A stretch of DNA of 62,648 nt from Candidatus Poribacteria bacterium (GTDB taxonomy: Bacteria; Poribacteria; WGA-4E; WGA-3G): the NCBI GenBank assembly GCA_022827885.1, contig JAJEIP010000096.1:1-62648 (forward strand), in the 5' to 3' direction. The notes beneath the pieces were generated by a model. The model was not told where the DNA came from and did not search any database. It saw nothing but the letters and a program-made list of their open reading frames with translations. Positions 33,402 to 42,976 of the stretch are shown piece after piece. Made by a program: the position numbers and the translations under genes. The first letter of the stretch is position 1, and each line of letters starts with the position of its first letter.

Positions 33402-34022
33402 ATGAAGTTGCAGGTAACTTTCACACTATCGCTGCTTTTGGCAATGGTGACGTTTGCCGGGTGTTATACGCAACTCGGCTATCAAGGGTACGGCTTGCAA
33501 ACCCATGTTGGAAGCGCGTCTTCGGATTTTGATCGGGAATACGATACGGTTTTGAAGGAAGAGGAAACGGAACATCACGCTGAAGCGGAATCGGAAGAAT
33601 TGGAATCAGAGCCGACCGATGCTGAGGCGTCAGAAGGCTATTACGGACGACGGAAGTATACGCATCGTGAAACCTACGTTTACCCACGTGGATACCACGG
33701 CAGCTACTGGGGACCTTACCCACTATATCCATACCGCTCTTACATACCCGTTATGCCGTATTACTCACACCCTTGGTTTTACGGATATGGGTATTACGGT
33801 TACACGCCTTACTACCGCTATTACAGGGGATATTACCCTTACACGAACGTCTATCGACGGTATTACGGTCGGAGCCGGTATACACCGCTCTCACGGCGGG
33901 CATACAACAAAAGGGATTTGCGACTTGAAAACCGGCGTTCTCGGAGTTCACGCAGCGTGACATCGCCAAAGTCAAGATCGGAACGACCCCAGCGACGCAT
34001 AAGAAATCGGAACTCGAATTAG
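33402..34022 (+). CDS. Tyrosine-rich lipoprotein of unknown function
   Basis: 206 residues. Signal peptide with lipobox TFAGC (Cys ~21). An acidic Glu-rich stretch (~50-80) is followed by an aromatic block (~85-155) rich in Tyr, Gly, Arg and Pro, with repeated YYRYYRGYYPY-like units. The tail is basic Arg/Ser-rich and may bind nucleic acid, peptidoglycan or polyanions. ATG follows AAAGGAGG by 8 bases, an excellent site. Probably an outer-membrane surface lipoprotein; no family recognised. Confidence 0.75.
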   Translation: MKLQVTFTLSLLLAMVTFAGCYTQLGYQGYGLQTHVGSASSDFDREYDTVLKEEETEHHAEAESEELESEPTDAEASEGYYGRRKYTHRETYVYPRGYHGSYWGPYPLYPYRSYIPVMPYYSHPWFYGYGYYGYTPYYRYYRGYYPYTNVYRRYYGRSRYTPLSRRAYNKRDLRLENRRSRSSRSVTSPKSRSERPQRRIRNRNSN

Positions 34023-34063
34023 CCAAGTGGTGGGTCTACGGAAAAGTGCTTCAAAATTCCAAA

Positions 34064-34100
34064 CCCACCTAAACGAACCGCAAGGAAAAATTAAAAAATG
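34064..34100 (+). repeat. Dispersed repeat family J, copy 4
   Basis: CCACCTAAACGAACCGCAAG then GAAAAATTAAAAAATG, placed 15 bases before the ATG of the outer-membrane protein gene. As at modC, its AAGGAAAA end is close to a translation start. Confidence 0.7.
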
Positions 34101-34114
34101 GAGGAATCAGAACG

Positions 34115-35395
34115 ATGAAACGAACGATCTATACTGCCTTGATTTTCTTATGTGTGGCAACGTTCTGGACAACTGTCAGTATCGCGCAGATAGAAGAGAT
34201 GGCAATCGGAAAAATGTTTGGTGTCGGAGCACGAACAATGGGGATGGGGGGTGCCTCACTGGCACTCTCGGATGATTTCACCGCGCTCTATTGGAATCCG
34301 GCAGGGATGGCACAGATCCAAAAATTCGAGATGTTCAGCAGCCTGTCCCACAACACAGCAATTGCTGATACCTATTTTACAGGTGATACAGCGAAAACAG
34401 CAACGAGTCGCTCACAGATGCGTCTGAATTCCATCGGTTTTGTTTATCCGTTTTATGCGAGGCGTGGCGGTTGGGCGATCGCGTTCGGTTACAACCGTTC
34501 ACAGAATTTCGATGATCAGACCGCAATTCAAGGTATTGATCCCAGCACTGGCACCGAATTCAGCGGACTTGCCATAGATGAAATCAACGCGAACAGTGGA
34601 GGCATCGGAATTTGGAGTTTTGGAACGAGCGTATACATCTCAAAGCGGATTCTGATTGGAGGTTCCCTCGATTTCTGGCAAGGAAACAGTCTCAATGAAT
34701 TGGATACGACCGCTACTGATATCGCAGGCATAGACCGGGAATTGGCACGTTTCAGATACCAAGACGAAATTGATCGCGAGTATTCGGGCATAGGCGCCAG
34801 GGTTGGGCTTCTTGCACACCTAACCGATGCGGTTAGTGTTGGTCTAACTGTAGTGTCTCCCGTGGAATTAGGGGTAGATGAACAGTGGTATCAATCAACG
34901 GTGGCAGTTTACGATGACGGAGAAGAAACGAACGATACAGTGACCGGTGTCCAAGCGTTTGACATTAAGCGTCCCTTTGAAATAGGAGCCGGTGCTGCTG
35001 TGAAATTATTCAACAAGCAGTTGATTTTGGCGGGGGATGTTCAATTCACGGACTGGACGCAGACGCGCTACGATCCGAGTCCGGCGGAGGATATTTCAGA
35101 AGATAATTTTGAGGAATTCTACGCCACAACCCTTCAGGTAAGACTCGGCGCAGAATATCAGATACCCATCATTGCAACACATATCCGCCTCGGTTATCTT
35201 CGCGACCCTATCCCGTTCAGATCTACCCAGGTAGATACGCATGATTTCTTGACAGCAGGCGTCGGTAAAATTTTCGAGGATTCCTTGAAACTCGATGTTA
35301 CATATGTGCTCGGCGGTTGGGCACAACAACGCAATGATGTCAAGACCGAACACTTGACACATCGGGTGTTTGCATCCGCAGCCTATCGGTTTTAA
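34115..35395 (+). CDS. PorV/FadL-like outer-membrane protein
   Basis: 426 residues. Signal peptide (IYTALIFLCVATFWTTVSIAQ), then FGVGARTMGMGGASLALSDD and ALYWNPAGMAQIQ. These are the N-terminal signature of the PorV/PorQ/UPF0164 branch of FadL-type beta barrels. The rest is alternating beta-strand sequence ending in an aromatic strand VFASAAYRF with terminal Phe, typical for BAM-mediated insertion. Likely a hydrophobic-compound porin or secretion-associated barrel. GGAGG upstream supports ATG 34115. Confidence 0.85.
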   Translation: MKRTIYTALIFLCVATFWTTVSIAQIEEMAIGKMFGVGARTMGMGGASLALSDDFTALYWNPAGMAQIQKFEMFSSLSHNTAIADTYFTGDTAKTATSRSQMRLNSIGFVYPFYARRGGWAIAFGYNRSQNFDDQTAIQGIDPSTGTEFSGLAIDEINANSGGIGIWSFGTSVYISKRILIGGSLDFWQGNSLNELDTTATDIAGIDRELARFRYQDEIDREYSGIGARVGLLAHLTDAVSVGLTVVSPVELGVDEQWYQSTVAVYDDGEETNDTVTGVQAFDIKRPFEIGAGAAVKLFNKQLILAGDVQFTDWTQTRYDPSPAEDISEDNFEEFYATTLQVRLGAEYQIPIIATHIRLGYLRDPIPFRSTQVDTHDFLTAGVGKIFEDSLKLDVTYVLGGWAQQRNDVKTEHLTHRVFASAAYRF

Positions 35396-35398
35396 TAG

Positions 35399-35481
35399 GT
35401 GTCAGCAGTCGATTATCAGTTAAAGAGGGGTCTGGTGAACCCAAAATTCTCTTGTAACTGACAACTGAAAACTGAAAACTA
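35399..35481. repeat. ACTGATAAC palindrome family, copy A
   Basis: Imperfect inverted repeat: GATTATCAGTTAAAGAGG in the left arm against CTCTTGTAACTGACAACTG in the right. It fills the gap between the outer-membrane gene and rplQ, and may act as a convergent terminator. Confidence 0.65.
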
Positions 35482-35886
35482 TTAAACCAGTTGAATGTAA
35501 CCCATCTGTGCGCCGTCGCCTTTTCGGAGTTCACCTCGTATAATACGTGTATATCCACCGCTTCGGTCTTGATACCGGGGTCCGATGTCATCGAACAGTT
35601 TGCGTAGGATCGCGTGCTTGTCGAGGTCTCTCGCTTCTTCGCCTCTTCTGGGTGTATAATGCAGATTGGTCCCATAGAGCATTTTTGCGGCTTGTCGGCG
35701 TGCGGGCAAGTCGCCGCGTTTGGCGAGCGTAATCAACTTTTCGGCGACACGCCGAAGTTCTTTACACTTTGGGAGTGTCGTCCGAATTTGTTCGTGTTCA
35801 AATAGCGCCGTGGCTTGATTGCGGAAAAGGGCTTTTCGATGGCTTGTCGTTCGTCCCAATTTCCGCCCGCGTTTTCTGTGACGCAT
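35482..35886 (-). CDS. rplQ: 50S ribosomal protein L17
   Basis: 134 residues starting [20 protein letters not shown], the invariant L17 N-terminus. [32 protein letters not shown]-type sequence follows. It is the last gene of the alpha segment, 33 bases after rpoA. Large-subunit protein near the exit tunnel. A palindromic repeat follows its stop. Confidence 0.97.
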   Translation of the reverse strand: MRHRKRGRKLGRTTSHRKALFRNQATALFEHEQIRTTLPKCKELRRVAEKLITLAKRGDLPARRQAAKMLYGTNLHYTPRRGEEARDLDKHAILRKLFDDIGPRYQDRSGGYTRIIRGELRKGDGAQMGYIQLV

Positions 35887-35919
35887 CGTCTTCCTCCATT
35901 TACGCGTTGTCGTGAAGAA

Positions 35920-36939
35920 TTACACAGGCGGTTGCAAAGGTGCTTGGATCATATTTTCTTCGTCGATGTCCGCGTCGTCTAAGTCGTCCAATTTCATTCC
36001 GAGGGCGAGTCCCATGTTGGCGAGCTGCTCTTTGATTTCATTTAGCGATGTCCGCCCAAAGTTCTTGTATTCCAACATGTCCTTTTCCTCTTTTGTGACG
36101 AGTTCTCGTATAGTTTTGATATTTGCCGTTTCGAGGCAGTTACTGGCTCGGACAGAGAGCTCAAGTTCGGAGACGGGCTTGGCAAGGTATCGATCGCGCC
36201 GGAGTTTTGCCTCGTCAATCTCAGGTTCCGGTTCAACGTAGGTCTCATCGAATTCTGTGAAGATTTCGAGCTGTTGCAGCAGAATGTTAGCAGCGCGTGT
36301 GACCGCTTCCTTTGCCGTGATGGTCGCATCCGTCCAGACTTCGAGATTGAGTTTATCGAAATTTGTCATATCGCCAACGCGGGTTTCTTCTACCCAGAAG
36401 TTCACTTTCTCAACGGGTGAGAACTTCGCATCGACTGGAATCAATCCGATTTCGTGCCCTGTAGGTCTATGCTCTTCGGCGAGTGAGTATCCTCTTCCTG
36501 TTTGTGCGTGAATCTCGATGTCCAATGCTTCGCATTCGTCGAGGGTTGCGATATGCTGGTCAGGGTTTATGATCTCAATCAGAGCGTTAGAACGAATATC
36601 AGCCGCTGTAACCTCACCGGATCCTTCCGCTTTCAATGTAAGTTTCATTGGGTCGTCAGTTGCGATATTTAACCGGATCTCTTTGAGGTTAAGTATGATC
36701 TGGACGACATCTTCCACGACTCCGGGAATCGTAGCGTATTCATGCTTTACTTGCTCAATTTGAACGGCTGTAATCGCCGCGCCTTTAATTGAGGAAAGGA
36801 GGACTCGGCGTAACGAATTGCCGAGGGTTGTTCCGAACCCGCGTTCAAACGGTTCGGCGGTATATTTTGCGTAATTAGGGCGTAAGGAATCTGTATCCGT
36901 TTTTAGCCGATCGGGCATTTCCAGCTCGGACCTTATCAT
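35920..36939 (-). CDS. rpoA: DNA-directed RNA polymerase subunit alpha
   Basis: 339 residues. The N-terminal dimerisation domain (1-230) has EPFERGFGTTLGNSLRRVLL. The C-terminal domain (~260-325) has LELSVRASNCLETANIKTIREL and MLEYKNFGRTSLNEIKEQL, which contact UP elements and activators. It forms the assembly scaffold of RNA polymerase. A palindromic pair of repeats separates it from rpsD. Confidence 0.97.
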   Translation of the reverse strand: MIRSELEMPDRLKTDTDSLRPNYAKYTAEPFERGFGTTLGNSLRRVLLSSIKGAAITAVQIEQVKHEYATIPGVVEDVVQIILNLKEIRLNIATDDPMKLTLKAEGSGEVTAADIRSNALIEIINPDQHIATLDECEALDIEIHAQTGRGYSLAEEHRPTGHEIGLIPVDAKFSPVEKVNFWVEETRVGDMTNFDKLNLEVWTDATITAKEAVTRAANILLQQLEIFTEFDETYVEPEPEIDEAKLRRDRYLAKPVSELELSVRASNCLETANIKTIRELVTKEEKDMLEYKNFGRTSLNEIKEQLANMGLALGMKLDDLDDADIDEENMIQAPLQPPV

Positions 36940-36974
36940 CGATTTCCTCCTATAAGCTTAAAAGAGTTGTCGGT

Positions 36975-37150
36975 TTTAACCATCAACTCGGGTGTCCTTA
37001 ACACTTTTATCAACGCGCAGGTTGATGGTTAAAGATGTCGGTCATCGATTTTCAGTTAAGAGGTTTGCATTTAACGCAGGGAAATCCGCAGAAACCCCCA
37101 AGCAAAACCCCGCTTGTAACTGATAACCGTCAACCGATAACCAATATGGG
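36975..37150. repeat. Two inverted repeats upstream of rpoA (copy B)
   Basis: First, perfect arms TTTAACCATCAAC (36975-36987) and GTTGATGGTTAAA (37021-37033). Then a member of the ACTGATAAC family: ATCGATTTTCAGTTAAGAGG against TAACTGATAACCGTCAACCG-like sequence to about 37145. The middle contains ATCCGCAGAAACCCCCAAGC, which also occurs as a near copy at 11275-11300. Confidence 0.65.
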
Positions 37151-37157
37151 GATATGT

Positions 37158-37793
37158 CTATCGGGAGTAAAGTTCAATGATGAGTTGCGTTTCAAGGTCG
37201 ATAGCGATTTGCTCTACTATAGGTGCCCCTTGAACACGCCCTTCTGCTTTGTCCGTGTCAATTTCCAGCCATTCAGGCGCACCGCGATGCTGGGCGTATT
37301 CTAATGCCTCTTGAATGGTTGCAAGGTTCCGGCTCCGTTCGCGCGGTGTGATGACATCGCCAACTTTCACGATATAAGACGGGATATTCACCCGTTTGCC
37401 GTTGACTGTGAAGTGATTGTGCTTCACGAGTTGACGTGCTTGGTTGCGGGAGGTTGCGAACCCGAGTCGGTAAACGACATTGTCTAATCTGCGTTCAAGG
37501 AAACTAATTAAATTCTCACCAGCAATACCCGTTTGGCGCGCTGCTTTGAAGTAGTAGTTCCGGAATTGTTTTTCAAAAACACCGTAAGTGCGTTTGACTT
37601 TCTGTTTGGCACGCAACTGTCGGCGGAAATTGTCTGCACGACTTCTGCGTGGTGGGGTCTGTCCGTGTTCGCCGGGCGGGTAGCTGCGGCGTTCAAAAGA
37701 ACATTTCGGTCCGTTGCAGCGCCGCCCTTTCAGAAAGAGTTTTTCACCTTCCCGTCGGCATAATTTACAGACTGAATCTAAATATCTACTCAT
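37158..37793 (-). CDS. rpsD: 30S ribosomal protein S4
   Basis: 211 residues. N-terminal zinc-finger cysteines C9, C12, C26 and C31 show it is the metal-binding (C+) form. NVVYRLGFATSRNQARQLV and VNGKRVNIPSYIVKVGDVI mark the S4 RNA-binding domain. It nucleates 16S assembly and often represses its own operon. Confidence 0.97.
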   Translation of the reverse strand: MSRYLDSVCKLCRREGEKLFLKGRRCNGPKCSFERRSYPPGEHGQTPPRRSRADNFRRQLRAKQKVKRTYGVFEKQFRNYYFKAARQTGIAGENLISFLERRLDNVVYRLGFATSRNQARQLVKHNHFTVNGKRVNIPSYIVKVGDVITPRERSRNLATIQEALEYAQHRGAPEWLEIDTDKAEGRVQGAPIVEQIAIDLETQLIIELYSR

Positions 37794-37869
37794 TCCCTCT
37801 CCTTGTGTATGAAGGTGGCCCTCAACTCGTGCTTTTCAGTCTTGTATTGGAGTCGAGGTGCGGGTCAAC

Positions 37870-38241
37870 TTAAACCCGTCGTCTTTTAGGCGGACGACAT
37901 CCATTGTGTGGGATAGGAGTCACATCCTTCATTAGGGTAATTTCGAGTCCGGCTGCAGCGAGTGCTCGTATAGAGGACTCTCTTCCGGATCCGGGACCCT
38001 TGACTCTCACCTCTACGCGTTTCATGCCGTGATCCATTGCTCTCCGCGCGCATGCTTCCGCCGTCTGTTGTGCCGCAAAAGGCGTTGACTTCCGTGAACC
38101 TGTGAAAGTCATCCCAGCGTTCGCCCAGGCAACAGTGTTTCCGCTTAAGTCTGTGATTGTAATAATTGTGTTGTTGAAGGTCGCTTGTATATGCGCGACC
38201 CCTTCAGGAACGTTCTTGCGTTCTCGTCTTCTTCCACGCAC
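37870..38241 (-). CDS. rpsK: 30S ribosomal protein S11
   Basis: 123 residues: [40 protein letters not shown] and [17 protein letters not shown], ending in the basic [11 protein letters not shown]. Platform protein near the 3' end of 16S rRNA. 38 bases after rpsM. Confidence 0.97.
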   Translation of the reverse strand: MRGRRRERKNVPEGVAHIQATFNNTIITITDLSGNTVAWANAGMTFTGSRKSTPFAAQQTAEACARRAMDHGMKRVEVRVKGPGSGRESSIRALAAAGLEITLMKDVTPIPHNGCRPPKRRRV

Positions 38242-38279
38242 AACGGTTCTCCTTTCTTATGAGGGGTGGTCAGTTAACA

Positions 38280-38672
38280 CTAACCGCCCTTGCGTGCTGC
38301 CTCTTTCGCTTTTCTACCGACGGAGATCGTTCGTGCCTTGCCTTTACGGGTGCGTGCGTTCGTATTGGTGCGCTGCCCACGAACAGGTAACTGCCGACGA
38401 TGCCGTAGTCCCCGATAACTGTTAATGTCCATCAGCCGTTTAATATTCTGGTCGATTTCACGCCGCAAATCACCTTCAATTTTATACTCTTGGACCTTAT
38501 CTCGGAGTTGACCGATCTCGTTTTCAGCGAGGGTGTCAACTTTTTTTCCGGGATCGATCTCCAAATCGGTGACAATTTGCACTGCGGTGTAGCGACCGAT
38601 ACCATAAATTGCCGTCAAGGCAATATCCACCCGTTTATTTCGGGGTAAATCAACCCCTGCGATCCTTGCCAT
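38280..38672 (-). CDS. rpsM: 30S ribosomal protein S13
   Basis: 130 residues: [29 protein letters not shown] and the tail [20 protein letters not shown]. Head protein that contacts L5 and the P-site tRNA. It lies directly downstream of rpmJ. Confidence 0.97.
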   Translation of the reverse strand: MARIAGVDLPRNKRVDIALTAIYGIGRYTAVQIVTDLEIDPGKKVDTLAENEIGQLRDKVQEYKIEGDLRREIDQNIKRLMDINSYRGLRHRRQLPVRGQRTNTNARTRKGKARTISVGRKAKEAARKGG

Positions 38673-38687
38673 GCGTTTGCTCCTCTT

Positions 38688-38804
38688 TTAGCCTTGGCGT
38701 TGTTTGTGCTTCGGGTTTGAAGGACAAATGACGCGGACTATCCCTTTGCGTTTGATAATTTTACACTGGTTACACATCTTTTTAACAGAAGGTCTGACTT
38801 TCAT
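38688..38804 (-). CDS. rpmJ: 50S ribosomal protein L36
   Basis: 38 residues. [20 protein letters not shown], then [14 protein letters not shown]. Ligands C11, C14, C27 and H33 form the zinc ribbon of the C+ form. ATG 38804 has GAGGACAT upstream. It directly follows secY; infA, map and adk, which usually lie between them, are not here. Confidence 0.96.
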   Translation of the reverse strand: MKVRPSVKKMCNQCKIIKRKGIVRVICPSNPKHKQRQG

Positions 38805-38829
38805 AATGTCCTCTTTCAGGTAAAAGTGC

Positions 38830-40161
38830 TTAACGCCGTCTGCCTTTGAGCTTTCGATCTTTTAAGAATCCTTCGTAATGACGGACCGTTAGATAGGATT
38901 CGATTTGTGACATTGTATCTAACACGACACCGACAACGATCAGGATAGAAGCACCTTCGACCATGTTTCCAACCTGAAGCTGGCTCGTGATAATAATCGG
39001 AATCACAGCAATAGCAGCGAGAAATACTGCACCTGGCAGTGTGATGCGTGTAAGCGTGGTGTTGATGTAATCTGCGGTCTGTTTACCTGCGCGTATACCC
39101 GGAATAAAACCCCCGTATTTCTGTAAATCCTCTGCCATTTGGATCGGATTGATTTGCACCGCCGTGTAGAAGTAGGTGAAACCAATAATTAATAAGGCGT
39201 AAACGGTGAGATACAACGGTGTTCCCGGAGCGATGAGTGTTTCTACACCCGTTACCCATCCCCAGTCGCGCGGTAGAAAACCGAGCACGGTCGGCGGGAA
39301 CTGGATCAGTGTCACAGCGAAGATGATTGGAATCATACCAGCGGCATTCACACGGAGTGGGAGATGTGTTGATTGCCCACCAATGACTCTGCGTCCGCGA
39401 ATCTGCCTGCCGTATTGCACGGGAATCTTCCGCACAGAAAGTGTGATAAACACAGTTCCCATAACAGCTACAACCACAAGTGCTACTAAAAGCGCTAGTT
39501 GCAGAATTCCGAATTCTGGTCTTGTCACGAGGTTGTTGAAAACAGTCGTGACACCCCCGGGCAATCCCGCAATGATACCCACTGTAATAATTAATGAAAT
39601 ACCTTGTCCAATACCGCGCTCCGTGATCTGTTCACCCAACCACATAACGAAGGAGGTTCCGGCAGTGAGCGTTATCACGACGAGGAAATGCCACCAGAGG
39701 TCCGGGTTCCTTACGATTTCGCCTGCCTGTCCAGTTATGTTTTCCGGGTTCCGCAGGACGATGCTAATTGTGATCCCCTGAACAATACTCAGTACAACCG
39801 TTCCGTATCGGGTATACTGCGTAATTTTCTTCCGACCGTCAGGTTCTTTAGAAAGCTTCTCCAAAGAAGGAACGATGACGGCGAGGAGCTGCATAATGAT
39901 TGAGGCACTGATATACGGTTGTATGCCGAGCGCGAAAATAGTCATCTGGCTAAACGCGCCACCAGAGAACAGGTCGATGAATCCGATGACATTCCCACCC
40001 CGCTCCATGAGTTGCTGGAAAAAAGCTTCGAGGGCTTGGTCGTCTATACCCGGAAGCGTGATGTGTGCGCCAAGGCGGTAAACAATCAAGAGCAACGCTG
40101 TAAAAATGATGCGCTTCCGCAATTCCGGTATTTTAAAAGCGTTTTGAACTGCCTTAATCAC
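38830..40161 (-). CDS. secY: Preprotein translocase subunit SecY
   Basis: 443-residue channel of the Sec translocon with ten membrane segments. [20 protein letters not shown] lies near the N-terminus, then [20 protein letters not shown] and the plug-region/TM2 sequence, [20 protein letters not shown], and the C-terminal [15 protein letters not shown]. It sits in the spc segment after rplO. Confidence 0.97.
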   Translation of the reverse strand: MIKAVQNAFKIPELRKRIIFTALLLIVYRLGAHITLPGIDDQALEAFFQQLMERGGNVIGFIDLFSGGAFSQMTIFALGIQPYISASIIMQLLAVIVPSLEKLSKEPDGRKKITQYTRYGTVVLSIVQGITISIVLRNPENITGQAGEIVRNPDLWWHFLVVITLTAGTSFVMWLGEQITERGIGQGISLIITVGIIAGLPGGVTTVFNNLVTRPEFGILQLALLVALVVVAVMGTVFITLSVRKIPVQYGRQIRGRRVIGGQSTHLPLRVNAAGMIPIIFAVTLIQFPPTVLGFLPRDWGWVTGVETLIAPGTPLYLTVYALLIIGFTYFYTAVQINPIQMAEDLQKYGGFIPGIRAGKQTADYINTTLTRITLPGAVFLAAIAVIPIIITSQLQVGNMVEGASILIVVGVVLDTMSQIESYLTVRHYEGFLKDRKLKGRRR

Positions 40162-40179
40162 TTATTTTTTTTCCTCCTG

Positions 40180-40206
40180 TACGGGCTGGGTTACCCAACC
40201 CCTACG
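40180..40206. repeat. GGCTGGG palindrome family, copy 1
   Basis: GGGCTGGGTTACCCAACCCC TAC, an inverted repeat in the 49-base gap between rplO and secY. Confidence 0.65.
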
Positions 40207-40210
40207 ATGC

Positions 40211-40687
40211 TTAAGCAGGGTCGTTAGTGTTCGCATGCATCCCGAGGACCTCGGTTGTGCCGCCTTTGGATTCAATTTTCTGGATCGCAGATTTTGAGAA
40301 ACGATGGGCTTGAACTTTCAACTGTTTTTCGAGGTCGCCGTCGCCGAGTATCTTGATCAGAGCGTTTTTCCGCTTGATGATTCCTGCGTCTCGAAGGACT
40401 TCAGGAGTGATGACTGTGGCATCTTCAAAAGTGTTGAGGGTTTCGACGTTAATGACATCATACGCCAATCGTTTATGTCCGGTGCGTCGCGGGCCTCGCT
40501 TGGGGAGCCGGCGCACGAGTGGCATTTGTCCGCCTTCAAACCATGCGGGGATCGAAGCACCAGATCGGGATTTTTGACCCTTGTGTCCACGGCCGCAGGT
40601 GCCGCCCCAGCCTGAACCGTTACCTCTACCAACCCGCTTTCTTGAGCGGGTCGCGCCCGGTGCCGGTTTAAGTTCGTTCAATTTCAT
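40211..40687 (-). CDS. rplO: 50S ribosomal protein L15
   Basis: 158 residues starting MKLNELKPAPGATRSRKRVG with the Gly/Arg/Lys-rich N-terminal extension (GRGNGSGWGGTCGRGHKGQ) of L15. It normally follows rpmD (L30); here it follows rpsE with only a 119-base palindromic gap. Confidence 0.97.
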   Translation of the reverse strand: MKLNELKPAPGATRSRKRVGRGNGSGWGGTCGRGHKGQKSRSGASIPAWFEGGQMPLVRRLPKRGPRRTGHKRLAYDVINVETLNTFEDATVITPEVLRDAGIIKRKNALIKILGDGDLEKQLKVQAHRFSKSAIQKIESKGGTTEVLGMHANTNDPA

Positions 40688-40714
40688 CAGGATTTACTCC
40701 ATTGTTTATGGAAT

Positions 40715-40806
40715 CGTTTTCAGCTTTCAGTTATCGGTTATGCATTAAAGAGGACCTGATTTAACCAGGGTGCCTCTTAACTGACAACTGATGACTGACG
40801 ACTAAT
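40715..40806. repeat. ACTGATAAC palindrome family, copy C
   Basis: TTTCAGTTATCGGTTATGCA TTAAAGAGG against CCTCTTAACTGACAACTGAT: a long imperfect hairpin filling the rpsE-rplO gap where rpmD would be expected. Confidence 0.7.
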
Positions 40807-41319
40807 TTAGCGTTTCTTGAGCAGTTCTTCGACAGGTATATCTCGTAACCGAGCGACTTCATTAACATCTTTGAGGTTTTTTAATCCAAGCATGGTCGCT
40901 TCAGCGATATTTTTCACATTCCGAGAGGAGAGGCATTTTGTGAGCGCGTCTCGAACGCCTGCGAATTCAAGAATAGCACGCGTTGCATGGCCTGCGATAA
41001 TGCCTGTTCCGGGGCTTGCGGGTTTTAGCAAGACTTTGGCGGATTTGAATTCGCTGATGATTTCATGTGGCAGCGTTCCGTTGATAATTGGAACCCGAAT
41101 CAGATTTTTTCGAGCGTCTGCAAAACTTTTTCGAAGCGCGCCGGCGACTTCACTCGCGCTACCGAATCCAATACCAACAATCCCATCACGATTTCCGACG
41201 ACGGTGAGTGAGTTAAAACTGGGCGTTCGCCGCCCTTTACCAACTCGCATTACACGGTTGATGGTAATCATGCGTTCCTCAAATTCATGGTCATCAAGGT
41301 TGATTTTATCTTTCAGCAT
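40807..41319 (-). CDS. rpsE: 30S ribosomal protein S5
   Basis: 170 residues from ATG 41319, which has AGGAGG a long 13 bases upstream; ATG 41358 is an alternative. S5 double-stranded RNA-binding domain: ITINRVMRVGKGRRTPSFNS, VVGNRDGIVGIGFG and ASPGTGIIAGHATRAILEFA. The loop usually read as VKGGRRFSF is VGKGRRTPSF, a change in the spectinomycin-contact loop. Accuracy protein of the small subunit. Confidence 0.95.
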   Translation of the reverse strand: MLKDKINLDDHEFEERMITINRVMRVGKGRRTPSFNSLTVVGNRDGIVGIGFGSASEVAGALRKSFADARKNLIRVPIINGTLPHEIISEFKSAKVLLKPASPGTGIIAGHATRAILEFAGVRDALTKCLSSRNVKNIAEATMLGLKNLKDVNEVARLRDIPVEELLKKR

Positions 41320-41483
41320 GCTTAAGTTATGGCCTCCTGGGGCCTCGCTCCACTTCATTTCGCACGGGTTCTCGCGAAGTTCCGATTCATCTGTAAAAAA
41401 CGATACCGGACGCACAGAAAACCTACCCGAAATTTAATGGAAGGGTTTTTGCTTGGGTCTTTCCCTGAGCAGAAACTTGGTAG

Positions 41484-41506
41484 AGGCTGGGTTCCCCAGC
41501 CCTTAC
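41484..41506. repeat. GGCTGGG palindrome family, copy 2
   Basis: AGGCTGGGTTCCCCAGCCCT TAC, an inverted repeat in the gap between rplR and rpsE, close to copy 1 in sequence and placement. Confidence 0.65.
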
Positions 41507-41512
41507 AAGAGA

Positions 41513-41881
41513 TTAGAACTTTAATCCTTCCGCCTTCGCAGCTTCAGCCAGGGCTTTGATCCGCCCGTGGTAGAGGTGTCCACCCCGGTCAAAAACAACT
41601 ACCTCAATCTCCTGCTGCTTAGCTTTTTGTGCGATAAGTGTGCCGACGCTCTCTGCTGCCTTAACGTTTCCACCGTTTGAGAGGTTCTCTCGCAGTTCGG
41701 GCGATAAAGTCGAAGCTTCGGCAACCGTCACGCCACGTTCATCATTAATAAGCTGCGCATAGATATGTTTTGAACTTCGAAAAACGGAGAGTCTCGGTCT
41801 GCCCTCGGTGCCGCTGATTTTTTGGCGGACTCGTTTGCGGCGTCGTAAATGACCCATCCGTTTCTTTTTTGTAAGTACCAA
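41513..41881 (-). CDS. rplR: 50S ribosomal protein L18
   Basis: 122 residues: [33 protein letters not shown] and [20 protein letters not shown], with the basic N-terminus of bacterial L18. It binds 5S rRNA with L5. 17 bases after rplF. Confidence 0.97.
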   Translation of the reverse strand: MVLTKKKRMGHLRRRKRVRQKISGTEGRPRLSVFRSSKHIYAQLINDERGVTVAEASTLSPELRENLSNGGNVKAAESVGTLIAQKAKQQEIEVVVFDRGGHLYHGRIKALAEAAKAEGLKF

Positions 41882-41898
41882 AGGATCTGTCCTCCTCG

Positions 41899-42468
41899 TT
41901 AGCCAGCAGCCGCTTTTCCTTCTTTATCGCGAACGCGCTCGCCATCGTACCGGATGCCTTTACAAGGCTTATAAATCTCCGGTTTCTTAATTTGACGAAT
42001 AGACGCTGCAACTTGTCCGACCAGCTGTTTGTCGATACCGCTGATAATCACAGGTGTATGTGTCTGGCCATCTATGGATTCAGTGGCTTCAACGCTCAAC
42101 GTTATTCCGTCAGGTGGGGAGTAGGTAACGGAATGCGAATAGCCAACATCAAGCACTAAATTGCTCTCACGATTGACCTCAGCACGATAGCCCGTACCGA
42201 CGACTCGTAGTTTTTTTTCAAAGCCCTCTGAAACACCAGTAACCATATTAGCGATAAGGCTGCGCGCCAATCCGTGCAGGGCTTTGTGGTGTTTTAATTC
42301 ACTTTTCCTTTCGACGATTAGGACATTTTCCTCAAGTGTTACATTGATGCCTTCTGGCAGTTGCCAATTAAGGCTTCCTTTTGGTCCATCTACCTGCACG
42401 TCACTGTTGTTTAAAGCGATTTGCACCTTGTCTGGCACTGGAATCGGTTTTAGTCCAATACGTGACAT
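41899..42468 (-). CDS. rplF: 50S ribosomal protein L6
   Basis: 189 residues from ATG 42468 (GGGAG upstream; family start [12 protein letters not shown]). [34 protein letters not shown] and the C-terminal [20 protein letters not shown] are diagnostic. The frame open to 42516 is not coding. Confidence 0.97.
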   Translation of the reverse strand: MSRIGLKPIPVPDKVQIALNNSDVQVDGPKGSLNWQLPEGINVTLEENVLIVERKSELKHHKALHGLARSLIANMVTGVSEGFEKKLRVVGTGYRAEVNRESNLVLDVGYSHSVTYSPPDGITLSVEATESIDGQTHTPVIISGIDKQLVGQVAASIRQIKKPEIYKPCKGIRYDGERVRDKEGKAAAG

Positions 42469-42551
42469 TCTGTATCTCCCGTCAGGAGACAAAAATGAAA
42501 ATGTAAACATTTTCATCTTTTCTGCCTGCAGTGCGGGTCATCATCAAGATG

Positions 42552-42953
42552 TTACCAGACGTAACAGAGAACTTCGCCACCGATTTTCTCCTGTCGGCAC
42601 TGTGGGGTCGTTTTGAGTCCATAGGATGTTGACAAAATAGCGACTCCGAGTCCGCCGTAAACCTGTGGCAAATTGTCGGATTTGGCGTAAACCCGCCTGC
42701 CGGGTTTGCTGATACGTCTTAGGTTGGTGATAACCTTCTCTTTTTTCGTATTTCCGTATTTCAAGTAAATTCTTAAAATCCCCTGTTTCCCATCTTCGAG
42801 GAGACGATAATTTCTGACGAAACCTTCTTCTGCGAGGATACGGGCAATCTCAGATTTAACTTTTGAAGCGGGGATTTCGACGCGTTCATGTCCTGCCATA
42901 TTGGCATTGCGGATACGCGTGAGCATATCAGCAATCGGATCGGTCATTGACAT
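42552..42953 (-). CDS. rpsH: 30S ribosomal protein S8
   Basis: 133 residues: [40 protein letters not shown] and the C-terminal [12 protein letters not shown], with an unusual ending ([18 protein letters not shown]) that keeps the GGEVLCYVW core. Central 16S-binding protein and classical regulator of the spc segment. Confidence 0.97.
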   Translation of the reverse strand: MSMTDPIADMLTRIRNANMAGHERVEIPASKVKSEIARILAEEGFVRNYRLLEDGKQGILRIYLKYGNTKKEKVITNLRRISKPGRRVYAKSDNLPQVYGGLGVAILSTSYGLKTTPQCRQEKIGGEVLCYVW

Positions 42954-42976
42954 GAAAGATTCTCCTTATTTTTTTT

